NCBI GenBank assembly: GCA_033782935.1 | Contig: JAWQEG010000477.1 | Span: 1,860,001-1,924,000, forward strand | DNA: 64,000 nt | Direction of reading: 5' to 3' | Source of the DNA: Petrolisthes cinctipes | Taxonomy: Eukaryota > Arthropoda > Malacostraca > Decapoda > Porcellanidae | Made by a program: the position numbers and the translations under genes | In this document: piece by piece, positions 34,156 to 48,037 of the stretch | Layout: each line of letters begins with the position of its first letter | Numbering within the stretch: position 1 is the first letter of the stretch | The notes under the pieces: generated by a model | Told to the model about the DNA's origin: nothing | Seen by the model: the letters and a program-made list of their open reading frames with translations, nothing else | The model's database searches: none

Positions 34156-35332
34156 GTGTTAGAGTATTTTCAAAATACATGCTCAAAACATACTGAAAAT
34201 CGATCTTTTAGGTGCACAGAAGTCGATATGTGGATGCATCTTCAGTACCCGTTTATATCTCAAATTCAGGCTCAAAACACCCGAAAATTCGATATTTTGG
34301 GGTCCCAGAAGCAATCTGTACATGCCTACTCAGTGTTAGAGTATTTTCAAAATTCAGGAACAAAACATGCTGAAAATCGATCTTTTAGGTGCACAAAAGT
34401 CGATATGTGCATGCATCTTCAGTACCCGTTTATATCTCAAATTCAGGCTCAAAACACCCGAAAATTCGATATTTTGGGGTCCCAGAAGGTATCTGTACAT
34501 GCCTACTCCGTGTTAGAGTATTTTCAAAATTCAGGCCCAAAACATGCTGAAAATCGATATTTTTGGTGCCCAAAGTCAATATGTGCATGTATCTTCTGTA
34601 CCCGTTTATATCTCAAATTCAGGCTCAAAACAACCGAAAATTCAATATTTTGGGGTCCCAGAAGCAATCTGTACATGCCTACACAGTGCTAGAATATTTT
34701 CAAAATATAGGCTCAAAACATGCTAAAAATCGACATTTTAGGTGCCAAAAATCGATATCTCAAATTCAGTCCCAAAACACCCGAAAATTCGATATTTAGG
34801 GGACCCAGAAGCGATCTGTACATGCCTACTCCGTGTTAGAGTATTTTCAAAATACATGCTCAAAACATACTGAAAATCGATCTTTTAGGTGCACAAAAGT
34901 CGATATGTGCATGCATCTTCAGTACCCGTTTATATCTCAAATTCAGGCTCAAAACACCCGAAAATTCAATATTTTGGGGTCCCAGAAGCAATCTGTACAT
35001 GCCTACTCTGTGTTAGAGTATTTTCAAAATACAGGCCCAAAACATGCTGAAAATCGATATTTTAGATGCCCAAAGTCAATATGTGCATGTATCTTCTGTA
35101 CCCGTTTATATCTCAAATTCAGGCTCAAAACACCCGAAAATTCAATATTTTGGGGTCCCAGAAGCAATCTGTACATGCCTACACAGTGCTAGAATATTTT
35201 CAAAATATAGGCTAAAAACATGCTAAAAATCGACATTTTTTGTGCCAAAAATCGATATCTCAAATTCAGTCCCAAAACACCCGAAAATTCGATATTTAGG
35301 GGTCCCAGAAGCGATCTGTACATGCCTACTCC
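34156..35332 (+). repeat. 1177-bp segmental duplication, copy 2
   Basis: It has the same seven-monomer order and exact length as copy 1, with shared AACAACCGAAAATTC, AGGGGACCCAGAAGC and GACATTTTTTGTGCC. Differences include GTGCACAGAAGTCG, ATATGTGGATGC and CAGGAACAAAAC. The next unit at 35333 looks like the start of a third copy for about 140 bp and then departs. Confidence 0.92.
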
Positions 35333-38300
35333 GTGTTAGAGTATTTTCAAAATACATGCTCAAAACATACTGAAAATCGATCTTTTAGGTGCACAAAAGT
35401 CGATATGTGCATGCATCTTCAGTACCCGTTTATATCTCAAATTCAGGCTCAAAACACCCGAAAATTCAATATTTTGGGGTCCCAGAAGCAATCTGTACAT
35501 GCCTACACAGTGCTAGAATATTTTCAAAATATAGGCTAAAAACATGCTGAAAATCGATATTTTAGGTGCCAAAAAATCGATATCTCAAATTCAGTCCCAA
35601 AACACCCGAAAATTCGATATTTAGAGGTCCCAGAAGGTATCTGTACATGCCTACTCCGTGTTAGAGTATTTTCAAAATACAGGCCAAAAACATACTGAAA
35701 ATCGATCTTTTAGGTGCCCAAAAGTCGATATGTGCATGCATCTTCTGTATCCGTTTATATCTCAAATTCTGGCCCTAAACACCCGAAAATTCGATATTTT
35801 GGGGTCCCAGAAGCGATCTGTACATGCCTACTCCGTGTTAGAGTATTTTCAAAATTCAGGCCCAAAACATGCTAAAAATCGATATTTTTGGTGCCCAAAG
35901 TCAATATGTGCATGTATCTTCTGTACCCGTTTATATCTGAAATTCAGGCTCAAAACACCCGAAAATTCAATATTTTGGGGTCCCAGAAGCAATCTGTACA
36001 GTGCTAGAATATTTTCAAAATATAGGCTAAAAACATGCTAAAAATCGATCTTTTAGGTGCCAAAAAGTCGATATCTCAAATTCAGTCCCAAAACACCCGA
36101 AAATTCGCTATTTAGGGGTCCCAGAAGCGATCTGTACATGCCTACTCCGTGTTAGAGTATTTTCAAAATACATGCTCAAACCATACTGAAAATCGATCTT
36201 TTAGGTGCACAAAAGTCGATATGTGCATGCATCTTCTGTACCCGTTTATATCTCAAATTCTGGCCCTAAACACCCGAAAATTCGATATTTTGGGGTCCCA
36301 GAAGCGATCTGTACATGCCTACTCCGTGTTAGAGTATTTTCAAAATTCAGGCCCAAAACATGCTGAAAATCGATATTTTTGGTTCCCAAAGTCAATATGT
36401 GCATGTATCTTCTGTACCCGTTTATATCTCAAATTCAGGCTCAAAACACCCGAAAATTCAATATTTTGGGGTCCCAGAAGCAATCTGTACAGTGCTAGAA
36501 TATTTTCAAAATATAGGCTAAAACATGCTAAAAATCGATCTTTTAGGTGCCAAAAAGTCGATATCTCAAATTCAGTCCCAAAACACCCGAAAATTCGATA
36601 TTTAGGGGTCCCAGAAGCGATCTGTACATGCCTACTCCGTGTTAGAGTATTTTCAAAATACATGCTCAAAACATACTGAAAATCGATCTTTTAGGTGCAC
36701 AAAAGTCGATATGTGCATGCATCTTCAGTACCCGTTTATATCTCAAATTCAGGCTCAAAACACCCGAAAATTCAATATTTTGGGGTCCCAGAAGCAATCT
36801 GTACAGTGCTAGAATATTTTCAAAATATAGGCTAAAAACATGCTAAAAATCGATCTTTTAGGTGCCAAAAAGTCGATATCTCAAATTCAGTCCCAAAACA
36901 CCCGAAAATTCGATATTTAGGGGTCCCAGAAGCGATCTGTACATGCCTACTCCGTGTTAGAGTATTTTCAAAATACATGCTCAAAACATGCTGAAAATCG
37001 ATCTTTTAGGTGCACAAAAGTCGATATGTGCATGCATCTTCAGTACCCGTTTATATCTCAAATTCAGGCTCAAAACACCCGAAAATTCAATATTTTGGGG
37101 TCCCAGAAGCAATCTGTACATGCCTACACAGTGCTAGAATATTTTCAAAATATAGGCTAAAAACATGCTGAAAATCGACATTTTAGGTGCCAAAAAATCC
37201 ATATCTCAAATTCAGTCCCAAAACACCCGAAAATTCGATATTTAGAGGTCCCAGAAGGTAGCTGTACATGCCTACTCTGTGTTAGAGTATTTTTAAAATA
37301 CAGGCCAAAAACATACTGAAAATCGATCTTTTAGGTGCCCAAAAGTCGATATGTGCATGCATCTTCTGTACCCGTTTATATCTCAAATTCTGGCCCTAAA
37401 CACCCGAAAATTCGATATTTTGGGGTCCCAGAAGCGATCTGTACATGCCTACTCCGTGTTAGAGTATTTTCAAAATTCAGGCCCAACACATGCTGAAAAT
37501 CTATATTTTTGGTGCCCAAAGTCAATATGTGCATGTATCTTCTGTACCCGTTTATATCTCAAATTCAGGCTCAAAACACCCGAAAATTCAATATTTTGGG
37601 GTCCCAGAAGCAATCTGTACAGTGCTAGAATATTTTCAAAATATAGGCTAAAAACATGCTAAAAATCGATCTTTTAGGTGCCAAAAAGTCGATATCTCAA
37701 ATTCAGTCCGGAAAACACCCGAAAATTCGATATTTAGGGGTCCCAGAAGCGATCTGTACATGCCTACTCAGTGTTAGAGTATTTTCAAAATACAGGCCAA
37801 AAACATACTGAAAATCGATCTTTTAGGTGCACAAAAGTCGATATGTGCATGCATCTTCTGTACCCGTTTATATCTCAAATTCTGGCCCTAAACACCCGAA
37901 AATTCGATATTTTGGGGTCCCAGAAGCGATCTGTACATGCCTACTCCGTGTTAGAGTATTTTCAAAATTCAGGCCCAAAACATGCTGAAAATCGATATTT
38001 TTGGTGCCCAAAGACAATATGTGCATGTATCTTCTGTACCCGTTTATATCTCAAATTCAGGCTCAAAACACCCGAAAATACAATATTTTGGGGTCCCAGA
38101 AGCAATCTGTACAGTGCTAGAATATTTTCAAAATATAGGCTAAAAACATGCTAAAAATCGATCTTTTAGGTGCCAAAAAGTCGATATCTCAAATTCAGTC
38201 CCAAAACACCCGAAAATTCGATATTTAGGGGTCCCAGAAGCGATCTGTACATGCCTACCCCGTGTTAGAGTATTTTCAAAATACCTGCTCAAAACATACT

Positions 38301-38910
38301 GAAAATCGATCTTTTAGGTGCACAAAAGTCGATATGTGCATGCATGTTCAGTACCCGTTTATATCTCAAATTCAGGCTCAAAACACCCGAAAATTCAATA
38401 TTTTGGGGTCCCAGAAGCAATCTGTACATGCCTACACAGTGCTAGAATATTTTCAAAATATAGGCAAAAAACATACTGAAAATCGACATTTTAGGTGCCA
38501 AAAAATCGATATCTCAAATTCAGTCCCAAAACACCCGAAAATTCGATATTTAGAGGTCCCAGAAGGCATCTGTACATGCCTACTCCGTGTTAGAGTATTT
38601 TTAAAATTCAGGCCCAAAACATGCTGAAAATCGATATTTTTGGTGCCCAAAGTCAATATGTGCATGTATCTTCTGTACCCGTTTATATCTCAAATTCAGG
38701 CTCAAAACACCCGAAAATTCAATATTTTGGGGTCCCAGAAGCAATCTGTACATGCCTACTCAGTGCTAGAATATTTTCAAAATATAGGCTAAAAACATTC
38801 TAAAAATCGATCTTTTAGGTGCCAAAAAGTCGATATCTCAAATTCAGTCCCAAAACACCCGAAAATTCGATATTTAGGGGTCCCAGAAGCGATCTGTACA
38901 TGCCTACTCC
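35333..38910 (+). repeat. Mixed dimers, trimers and an A-C-B-C tetramer
   Basis: Units: 35333 (325, A1-C2), 35658 (491), 36149 (490, with A1/A2 hybrid and GGTTCCCAAAG), 36639 (315, A1 with 10-bp deletion plus C1), 36954 (325), 37279 (492, GTCCGGAAAACACC), 37771 (491) and 38262 (649). The last is A1-C2-B2-C1 with starts at 38262, 38439, 38587 and 38763; it lacks the A2 expected before B2. Confidence 0.86.
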
Positions 38911-41900
38911 GTGTTAGAGTATTTTCAAAATACATGCTCAAAACATACTGAAAATCGATCTTTTAGGTGCACAAAAGTCGATATGTGCATGCATCTTCAG
39001 TACCCGTTTATATCTCAAATTCAGGCTCAAAACACCCGAAAATTCAATATTTTGGGGTCCCAGAAGCAATCTGTACATGCCTACTCAGTGTTAGAGTATT
39101 TTCAAAATACAGGCCCAAAACATGCTGAAAATCGATATTTTAGATGCCCAAAGTCAATATGTGCATGTATCTTCTGTACCCGTTTATATCTCAAATTCAG
39201 GCTCAAAACACTCGAAAATTCAATATTTTGGGGTCCCAGAAGCAATCTGTACATGCCTACACAGTGCTAGAATATTTTCAAAATATAGGCTAGAAACATG
39301 CTAAAAATCGACATTTTAGGTGCCAAAAAATCGATATCTCAAATTCAGTCCCAAAACACCCGAAAATTCGATATTTAGAGGTCCCAGAAGTTATCTGTAC
39401 ATGCCTACTCCGTGTTAGAGTATTTTCAAAATACAGGCCAAAAACATACTGAAAATCGATCTTTTAGGTGCCCAAAAGTCGATATGTGCTTGAATCTTCT
39501 GTACCCGTTTATATCACAAATTCTGGCCCTAAACACCCGAAAATTCGATATTTTGGGGTCCCAGAAGCGATCTGTACATGCCTACTCCGTGTTAGAGTAT
39601 TTTCAAAATTCAGGCCCAAATCATGCTGAAAATCGATATTTTTGGTGCCCAAAGTCAATATGTGCATGTATCTTCTGTACCCGTTTATATCTCAAATTCA
39701 GGCTCAAAACACCCGAAAATTCAATATTTTGGGGTCCCAGAAGCAATCTGTACATGCCTACTCAGTGCTAGAATATTTTCAAAATATAGGTTAAAAACAT
39801 GCTAAAAATCGATCTTTTAGGTGCCAAAAAATCGATATCTCAAATTCAGTCCCAAAACACCCGAAAATTCGATATTTAGAGGTCCCAGAAGGTATCTGTA
39901 CATGCCTACTCCGTGTTAGAGTATTTTCAAAATACAGGCCAAAAACATACTGAAAATCGATCTTTTAAGTGCCCAAAAGTCGATATGTGCATGCATCTTC
40001 TGTACCCGTTTATATCTCAAATTCTGGCCCTAAACACCCGAAAATTCGATATTTTGGGGTCCCAGAAGCGATCTGTACATGCCTACTCCGTGTTAGAGTA
40101 TTTTTTAAAATTCAGGCCCAAAACATGCTGAAAATCGATATTTTTGGTGCCCAAAGTCAATATGTGCATGTATCTTCTGTACCCGTTTATATCTCAAATT
40201 CAGGCTCAAAACACCCGAAAATTCAATATTTTGGGGTCCCAGAAGCAATCTGTACATGCCTACTCAGTGCTAGAATATTTTCAAAATATAGGCTAAAAAC
40301 ATGCTAAAAATCGATGTTTTATGTGCCAAAAAGTCGATATCTCAAATTCAGTCCCAAAACACCCGAAAATTCGATATTTAGGGGTCCCAGAAGCGATCTG
40401 TACATGCCTACTCCGTGTTAGAGTATTTTCAAAATACATGCTCAAAACATACTGAAAATCGATCTTTTAGGTGCACAAAAGTCGATATGTGCATGCATCT
40501 TCAGTACCCGTTTATATCTCAAATTCAGGCTCAAAACACCCGAAAATTCAATATTTTGGGGTCCCAGAAGCAATCTGTACATGCCTACTCAGTGTTAGAG
40601 TATTTTCAAAATACAGGCCCAAAACATGCTGAAAATCGATATTTTAGATGCCCAAAGTCAATATGTGCATGTATCTTCTGTACCCGTTTATATATCAAAT
40701 TCAGGCTCAAAACACCCGAAAATTCAATATTTTGGGGTCCCAGAAGCAATCTGTACATGCCTACACAGTGCTAGAATATTTTCAAAATATAGGCTAAAAA
40801 CATGCTAAAAATCGACATTTTAGGTGCCAAAAAGTCGATATCTCAAATTCAGTCCCAAAACACCCGAAAATTCGATATTTAGAGGTCCCAGAAGGTATCT
40901 GTACATGCCTACTCCGTGTTAGAGTATTTTCAAAATACAGGCCAAAAACATACTGAAAATCGATCTTTTAGGTGCCCAAAAGTCGATATGTGCATGCATC
41001 TTCTGTACCCGTTTATATCTCAAATTCTGGCCCTAAACACCCGAAAATTCGATATTTTGGGGCCCCAGAAGCGATCTGTACATGCCTACTCCGTGTTAGA
41101 GTATTTTTTAAAATTCAGGCCCAAAACATGCTGAAAATCGATATTTTTGGTGCCCAAAGCCAATATGTGCATGTATCTTCTGTACCCGTTTATATCTCAA
41201 ATTCAGGCTCAAAACACCCGAAAATTCAATATTTTGGGGTCCCAGAAGCAATCTGTACATGCCTACTCAGTGCTAGAATATTTTCAAAATATAGGCTAAA
41301 ATCATGCTAAAAATCGATCTTTTAGGTGCCAAAAAGTCGATATCTCAAATTCAGTCCCAAAACACCCGAAAATTCGATATTTAGGGGTCCCAGAAGCGAT
41401 CTGTACATGCCTACTCCGTGTTAGAGTATTTTCAAAATACATGCTCAAAACATACTGAAAATCGATCTTTTAGGTGCACAAAAGTCGATATGTGCATGCA
41501 TCTTCAGTACCCGTTTATATCTCAAATTCAGGCTCAAAACACCCGAAAATTCAATATTTTGGGGTCCCAGAAGCAATCTGTACATGCCTACTCAGTGTTA
41601 GAGTATTTTCAAAATACAGGTCCAAAACATGCTGAAAATCGATATTTTAGATGCCCAAAGTCAATATGTGCATGTATCTTCTGTACCCGTATATATCTCA
41701 AATTCAGGCTCAAAACACCCAAAAATTCAATATTTTGGGGTCCCAGAAGCAATCTGTACATGCCTACACAGTGCTAGAATATTTTCAAAATATAGGCTAA
41801 AAACATGCTAAAAATCGACATTTTAGGTGCCAAAAAATCGATATCTCAAATTCAGTCCCAAAACACCCGAAAATTCGATATTTAGAGGTCCCAGAAGCGA

Positions 41901-42910
41901 TCTGTACATGCCTACTCCGTGTTAGAGTATTTTCAAAATACAGGCCAAAAACATACTGAAAATCGATCTTTTAGGTGCCCAAAAGTCGATATGTGCATGC
42001 ATCTTCTGTACCCGTTTATATCTCAAATTCTGGCCCTAAACACCCGAAAATTCGATATTTTGGGGTCCCAGAAGCGATCTGTACATGCCTACTCCGTGTT
42101 AGAGTATTTTCAAAATTCAGGCCCAAAACATGCTGAAAATCGATATTTTAGATGCCCAAAGTCAATATGTGCATGTATCTTCTGTACCCGTTTATATCTC
42201 AAATTCAGGCTCAAAACACCCGAAAATTCAATATTTTGGGGTCCCAGAAGCAATCTGTACAGTGCTAGAATATTTTCAAAATATAGGCTAAAAACATGCT
42301 AAAAATCGATCTTTTAGGTGCCAAAAAGTCGATATCTCAAATTCAGTCCCAAAACACCCGAAAATTCGATATTTAGGGGTCCCAGAAGCGATCTGTACAT
42401 GCCTACTCCGTGTTAGAGTATTTTCAAAATACATGCTCAAAACATACTGAAAATCGATCTTTTAGGTGTACAAAAGTCGATATGTGCATGCATCTTCAGT
42501 ACCCGTTTATATCTCAAATTCAGGCTCAAAACACCCGAAAATTCAATATTTTGGGGTCCCAGAAGCAATCTGTACATGCCTACTCAGTGTTAGAGTATTT
42601 TTAAAATACAGGCCAAAAACATGCTGAAAATCGATATTTTAGATGCCCAAAGTCAATATGTGCATGTATCTTCTGTACCCGTTTATATCTGAAATTCAGG
42701 CTCAAAACACCCGAAAATTCAATATTTTGGGGTCCCAGAAGCAATCTGTACATGCCTACTCAGTGCTAGAATATTTTCAAAATATAGGCTAAAAACATGC
42801 TAAAAATCGACATTTTAGGTGCCAAAAAATCGATATCTCAAATTCAGTCCCAAAACACCCGAAAATTCGATATTTAGAGGTCCCAGAAGGTATCTGTACA
42901 TGCCTACTCC
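38911..42910 (+). repeat. Most regular stretch of alternating HOR I and HOR II
   Basis: Eight trimers in a row start at 38911, 39412, 39913, 40415, 40916, 41418, 41919 and 42410, all 501-502 bp except 41919 (491). Units 39913 and 40916 share a private T-run variant GTATTTTTTAAAATTCAGG at 40101 and 41104, exactly 1003 bp apart. This shows amplification of the 1-kb double unit rather than of the 501-bp trimer. The C after 39412 is mosaic (C1 left part, C2 right part). Confidence 0.9.
42096..42261 (+). repeat. Monomer variant with recurrent 10-bp deletion (TGTACAGTGC)
   Basis: A B2 of 166 bp in which TGTACATGCCTACTCAGTGC has become TGTACAGTGC. The same deletion occurs at more than 30 places, in A1, B1 and B2 monomers, and in every case I checked is followed by C1, never C2. 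It turns the 501-bp trimer into a 491-bp trimer. The ends share 2-3 bp (CA or ACA). Confidence 0.93.
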
Positions 42911-45070
42911 GTGTTAGAGTATTTTCAAAATACAGGCCAAAAACATACTGAAAATCGATCTTTTAGGTGCCCAAAAGTCGATATGTGCATGCATCTTCTG
43001 TACCCGTTTATATCTCAAATTCTGGCCCTAAACACCCGAAAATTCGATATTTTGGGGTCCCAGAAGCGATCTGTACATGCCTACTCCGTGTTAGAGTATT
43101 TTCAAAATTCAGGCCTAAAACATGCTGAAAATCGATATTTTTGGTGCCCAAAGTCAATATGTGCATGTATCTTCTGTACCCGTTGATATCTCAAATTCAG
43201 GCTCAAAACACCCGAAAATTCAATATATTGGGGTCCCAGAAGCAATCTGTACAGTGCTAGAATATTTTCAAAATATAGGCTAAAAACATGCTAAAAATCG
43301 ATCTTTTAGGTGCCAAAAAGTCGATATCTCAAATTCAGTCCCAAAACACCCGAAAATTCGATATTTAGGGGTCCCAGAAGCGATCTGTACATGCCTACTC
43401 CGTGTTAGAGTATTTTCAAAATACATGCTCAAAACATACTGAAAATCGATCTTTTAGGTGCACAAAAGTCGATATGTGCATGCATCTTCAGTACCCGTTT
43501 ATATCTCAAATTCTGGCTCAAAACACCCGAAAATTCGATATTTTGGGGTCCCAGAAGTGATCTGTACATGCCTACTCCGTGTTAGAGTATTTTCAAAATT
43601 CAGGCCCAAAACATGCTGAAAATCGATATTTTTGGTGCCCAAAGTCAATATGTGCATGTATCTTCTGTACCCGTTTATATCTCAAATTCAGGCTCAAAAC
43701 ACCCGAAAATTCGATATTTTGGGGTCCCAGAAGTGATCTGTACATGCCTACTCAGTGTTAGAGTATTTTCAAAATACAGGCCCAAAACATGCTGAAAATC
43801 GATATTTTAGATGCCCAAAGTCAATATGTGCATGTATCTTCTGTACCCGTTTATATCTCAAATTCAGGCTCAAAACACCTGAAAATTCAATATTTTGGGG
43901 TTCCAGAAGCAATCTGTACATGCCTACTCAGTGCTAGAATATTTTCAAAATATATGTTAAAAACATGCTAAAAATCGATCTTTTAGGTGCCAAAAAGTCG
44001 ATATCTCAAATTCAGTCCCAAAACACCCGAAAATTCGATATTTAGGGGTCCCAGAAGCGATCTGTACATGCCTACTCCGTGTTAGAGTATTTTCAAAATA
44101 CATGCTCAAAACATACTGAAAATCGATCTTTTAGGTGCACAAAAGTCGATATGTGCATGCATCTTCAGTACCCGTTTATATCTCAAATTCAGGCTTAAAA
44201 CAACCGAAAATTCAATATTTTGGGGTCCCAGAAGCAATCTGTACATGCCTACTCAGTGTTAGAGTATTTTCAAAATACAGGCCCAAAACATGCAGAAAAT
44301 CGATATTTTAGATGCCCAAAGTCAATATGTGCATGTATCTTCTGTACCCGTTTATATCTCAAATTCAGGCTCAAAACACCCGAAAATTCAATATTTTGGG
44401 GTCCCAGAAGCAATCTGTACATGCCTACACAGTGCTAGAATATTTTCAAAATATAGGCTAAAAACATGCTAAAAATCGACATTTCAGGTGCCAAAAAATC
44501 GATATCTCAAATTCAGTCCCAAAACACCCGAAAATTCGATATTTAGAGGTCCCAGAAGGTATCTGTACATGCCTACTCCGTGTTATAGTATTTTCAAAAT
44601 ACAGCCCAAAAACATACTGAAAATCGATCTTTTAGGTGCCCAAAAGTCGATATGTGCATGCATCTTCTGTACCCGTTTATTTCTCAAATTCTGGCCCTAA
44701 ACACCCGAAAATTCGATATTTTGGGGTCCCAGAAGAGATATGTACATGCCTACTCCGTGTTAGAGTATTTTCAAAATTCAGGCCCAAAACATGCTGAAAA
44801 TCGATATTTTTGGTGCCCAAAGTCAATATGTGCATGTATCTTCTGTACCCGTTTATATCTCAAATTCAGGCTCAAAACACCCGAAAATTCAATATTTTGG
44901 GGTCCCAGAAGCAATCTGTACAGTGCTAGAATATTTTCAAAATATAGGCTAAAAACATGCTAAAAATCGATCTTTTAGGTGCCAAAAAGTCGATATCTCA
45001 AATTCAGTCCCAAAACACCCGAAAATTCGATATTTAGGGGTCCCAGAAGCGATCTGTACATGCCTACTCC
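42911..45070 (+). repeat. Units at 42911 (491), 43402 (677), 44079 (501), 44580 (491)
   Basis: 42911 is HOR II with CGTTGATATC and AATATATTGGGG. 43402 is a tetramer A1-B2-B1-C1 (starts 43402, 43579, 43755, 43931) in which both of the first two monomers carry AGAAGTGATCTG; two B monomers lie side by side. 44079 is HOR I with ACAACCG and CATGCAGAAAATCG. 44580 starts GTGTTATAG. Confidence 0.86.
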
Positions 45071-46554
45071 GTGTTAAAGTATTTTCAAAATACATGCTCA
45101 AAACATACTGAAAATCGATCTTTTAGGTGCACAAAAGTCGATATGTGCATGCATCTTCAGTACCCGTTTATATCTCAAATTCTGGCTCAAAACACCCGAA
45201 AATTCAATATTTTGGGGTCCCAGAAGCAATCTGTACATGCCTACTCAGTGTTAGAGTATTTTCAAAATACAGGCCCAAAACATGCTGAAAATCGATATTT
45301 TAGATGCCCAAAGTCAATATGTGCATGTATCTTCTGTACCCGTTTATATCTCAAATTCAGGCTCAAAACACCAGAAAATTCAATATTTTGGGGTCCCAGA
45401 AGCAATCTGTACATGCCTACACAGTGCTAGAATATTTTCAAAATATAGGCTAAAAACATGCTAAAAATCGACATTTTAGGTGCCAAAAAATCGATATCTC
45501 AAATTCAGTCCCAAAACACCCGAAAATTCGATATTTAGGGGTCCTAGAAGCGATCTGTACATGCCTACTCCGTGTTAGAGTATTTTCAAAATACATGCTC
45601 AAAACATACTGAAAATCGATCTTTTAGGTGCACAAAAGTCGATATGTGCATGCATCTTCAGTACCCGTTTATATCTCAAATTCAGGCTCAAAACACCCGA
45701 AAATTCAATATTTTGGGGTCCCAGAAGCAATCTGTACATGCCTACTCAGTGTTAGAGTATTTTCAAAATACAGGACCAAAACATGCTGAAAATCGATATT
45801 TTAGATGCCCAAAGTCAATATGTGCATGTATCTTCTGTACCCGTTTATATCTCAAATTCAGGCTCAAAACACCCGAAAATTCAATATTTTGGGGTCCCAG
45901 AAGCAATCTGTACAGTGCTAGAATATTTTCAAAATATAGGCTAAAAACATGCTAAAAATCGATCTTTTAGGTGCCAAAAAGTCGATATCTCAAATTCAGT
46001 CCCAAAATACCCGAAAATTCGATATTTAGGGGTCCCAGAAGCCATCTGTACATGCCTACTCCGTGTTAGAGTATTTTCAAAATACATGCTCAAAACATAC
46101 TGAAAATCGATCTTTTAGGTGCACAAAAGTCGATATGTGCATGCATCTTCAGTACCCGTTTATATCTCAAATTCAGGCTCAAAACACCCGAAAAATTCGA
46201 TATTTTGGGGTCCCAGAAGCAATCTGTACATGCCTACTCAGTGTTAGAGTATTTTCAAAATACAGGCCCAAAACATGCTGAAAATCGATATTTTAGATGC
46301 CCAAAGTCAATATGTGCATGTATCTTCTGTACCCGTTTATATCTGAAATTCAGGCTCAAAACACCCGAAAATTCAATATTTTGGGGTCCCAGAAGCAATC
46401 TGTACAGTGCTAGAATATTTTCAAAATATAGGCTAAAAACATGCTAAAAATCGATCTTTTAGGTGCCAAAAAGTCGATATCTCAAATTCAGTCCCAAAAC
46501 ACCCGAAAATTCGATATTTAGGGGTCCCAGAAGCGATCTGTACATGCCTACTCC
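45071..46554 (+). repeat. 1484-bp segmental duplication, copy 1
   Basis: Trimers start at 45071, 45572 and 46063 (501, 491, 492 bp). The first begins GTGTTAAAG instead of GTGTTAGAG and has TTCTGGCTCAAAAC; both are shared with 46555. The third unit has an extra A (CCGAAAAATTCGATATT). Confidence 0.88.
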
Positions 46555-48037
46555 GTGTTAAAGTATTTTCAAAATACATGCTCAAAACATACTGAAAATC
46601 GATCTTTTAGGTGCCCAAAAGTCGATATGTGCATGCATCTTCAGTACCCGTTTATATCTCAAATTCTGGCTCAAAACACCCGAAAATTCAATATTTTGGG
46701 GTCCCAGAAGCAATCTGTACATGCCTACTCAGTGTTAGAGTATTTTCAAAATACAGGCCCAAAACATGCTGAAAATCGATATTTTAGATGCCCAAAGTCA
46801 ATATGTGCATGTATCTTCTGTACCCGTTTATATCTGAAATTCAGGCTCAAAACACCCGAAAATTCAATATTTTGGGGTCCCAGAAGCAATCTGTACATGC
46901 CTACACAGTGCTAGAATATTTTCAAAATATAGGCTAAAAACATGCTAAAAATCGACATTTTAGGTGCCAAAAAATCGATATCTCAAATTCAGTCCCAAAA
47001 CACCCGAAAATTCGATATTTAGGGGTCCCAGAAGCGATCTGTACATGCCTACTCCGTGTTAGAGTATTTTCAAAATACATGCTCAAAACATACTGAAAAT
47101 CGATCTTTTAGGTGCACAAAAGTCGATATGTGCATGCATCTTCAGTACCCGTTTATATCTCAAATTCAGGCTCAAAACAGCCGAAAATTCAATATTTTGG
47201 GGTCCCAGAAGCAATCTGTACATGCCTACTTAGTGTTAGAGTATTTTCAAAATACAGGCCCAAAACATGCTGAAAATCGATATTTTAGATGCCCAAAGTC
47301 AATATGTGCATGTATCTTCTGTACCCGTTTATATCTCAAATTCAGGCTCAAAACACCCGAAAATTCAATATTTTGGGGTCCCAGAAGCAATCTGTACAGT
47401 GCTAGAATATTTTCAAAATATAGGCTAAAAACATGCTAAAAATCGATCTTTTAGGTGCCAAAAAGTCGATATCTCAAATTCAGTCCCAAAACACCCGAAA
47501 ATTCGATATTTAGGGGTCCCAGAAGCGATCTGTACATGCCTACTCCGTGTTAGAGTATTTTCAAAATACATGCTCAAAACATACTGAAAATCGATCTTTT
47601 AGGTGCACAAAAGTCGATATGTGCATGCATCTTCAGTACCCGTTTATATCTCAAATTCAGGCTCAAAACACCCGAAAATTCGATATTTTGGGGTCCCAGA
47701 AGCGATCTGTACATGCCTACTCCGTGTTAGAGTATTTTCAAAATTCAGGCCCAAAACATGCTGAAAATCGATATTTTTGGTGCCTAAAGTCAATATGTGC
47801 ATGTATCTTCTGTACCCGTTTATATCTCAAATTCAGGCTCAAAACACCCGAAAATTCAATATTTTGGGGTCCCAGAAGCAATCTGTACAGTGCTAGAATA
47901 TTTTCAAAATATAGGCTAAAAACATGCTAAAAATCGATCTTTTAGGTGCCAAAAAGTCGATATCTCAAATTCAGTCCCAAAACACCCGAAAATTCGATAT
48001 TTAGGGGTCCCAGAAGCGATCTGTACATGCCTACTCC
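46555..48037 (+). repeat. 1484-bp segmental duplication, copy 2
   Basis: Trimers start at 46555, 47056 and 47547 (501, 491, 491 bp). The first two match copy 1. The third begins the same but changes after about 47700 to an A2-like end and a B2 monomer (GTGCCTAAAGTC), so homology to copy 1 ends inside this unit. Confidence 0.85.
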
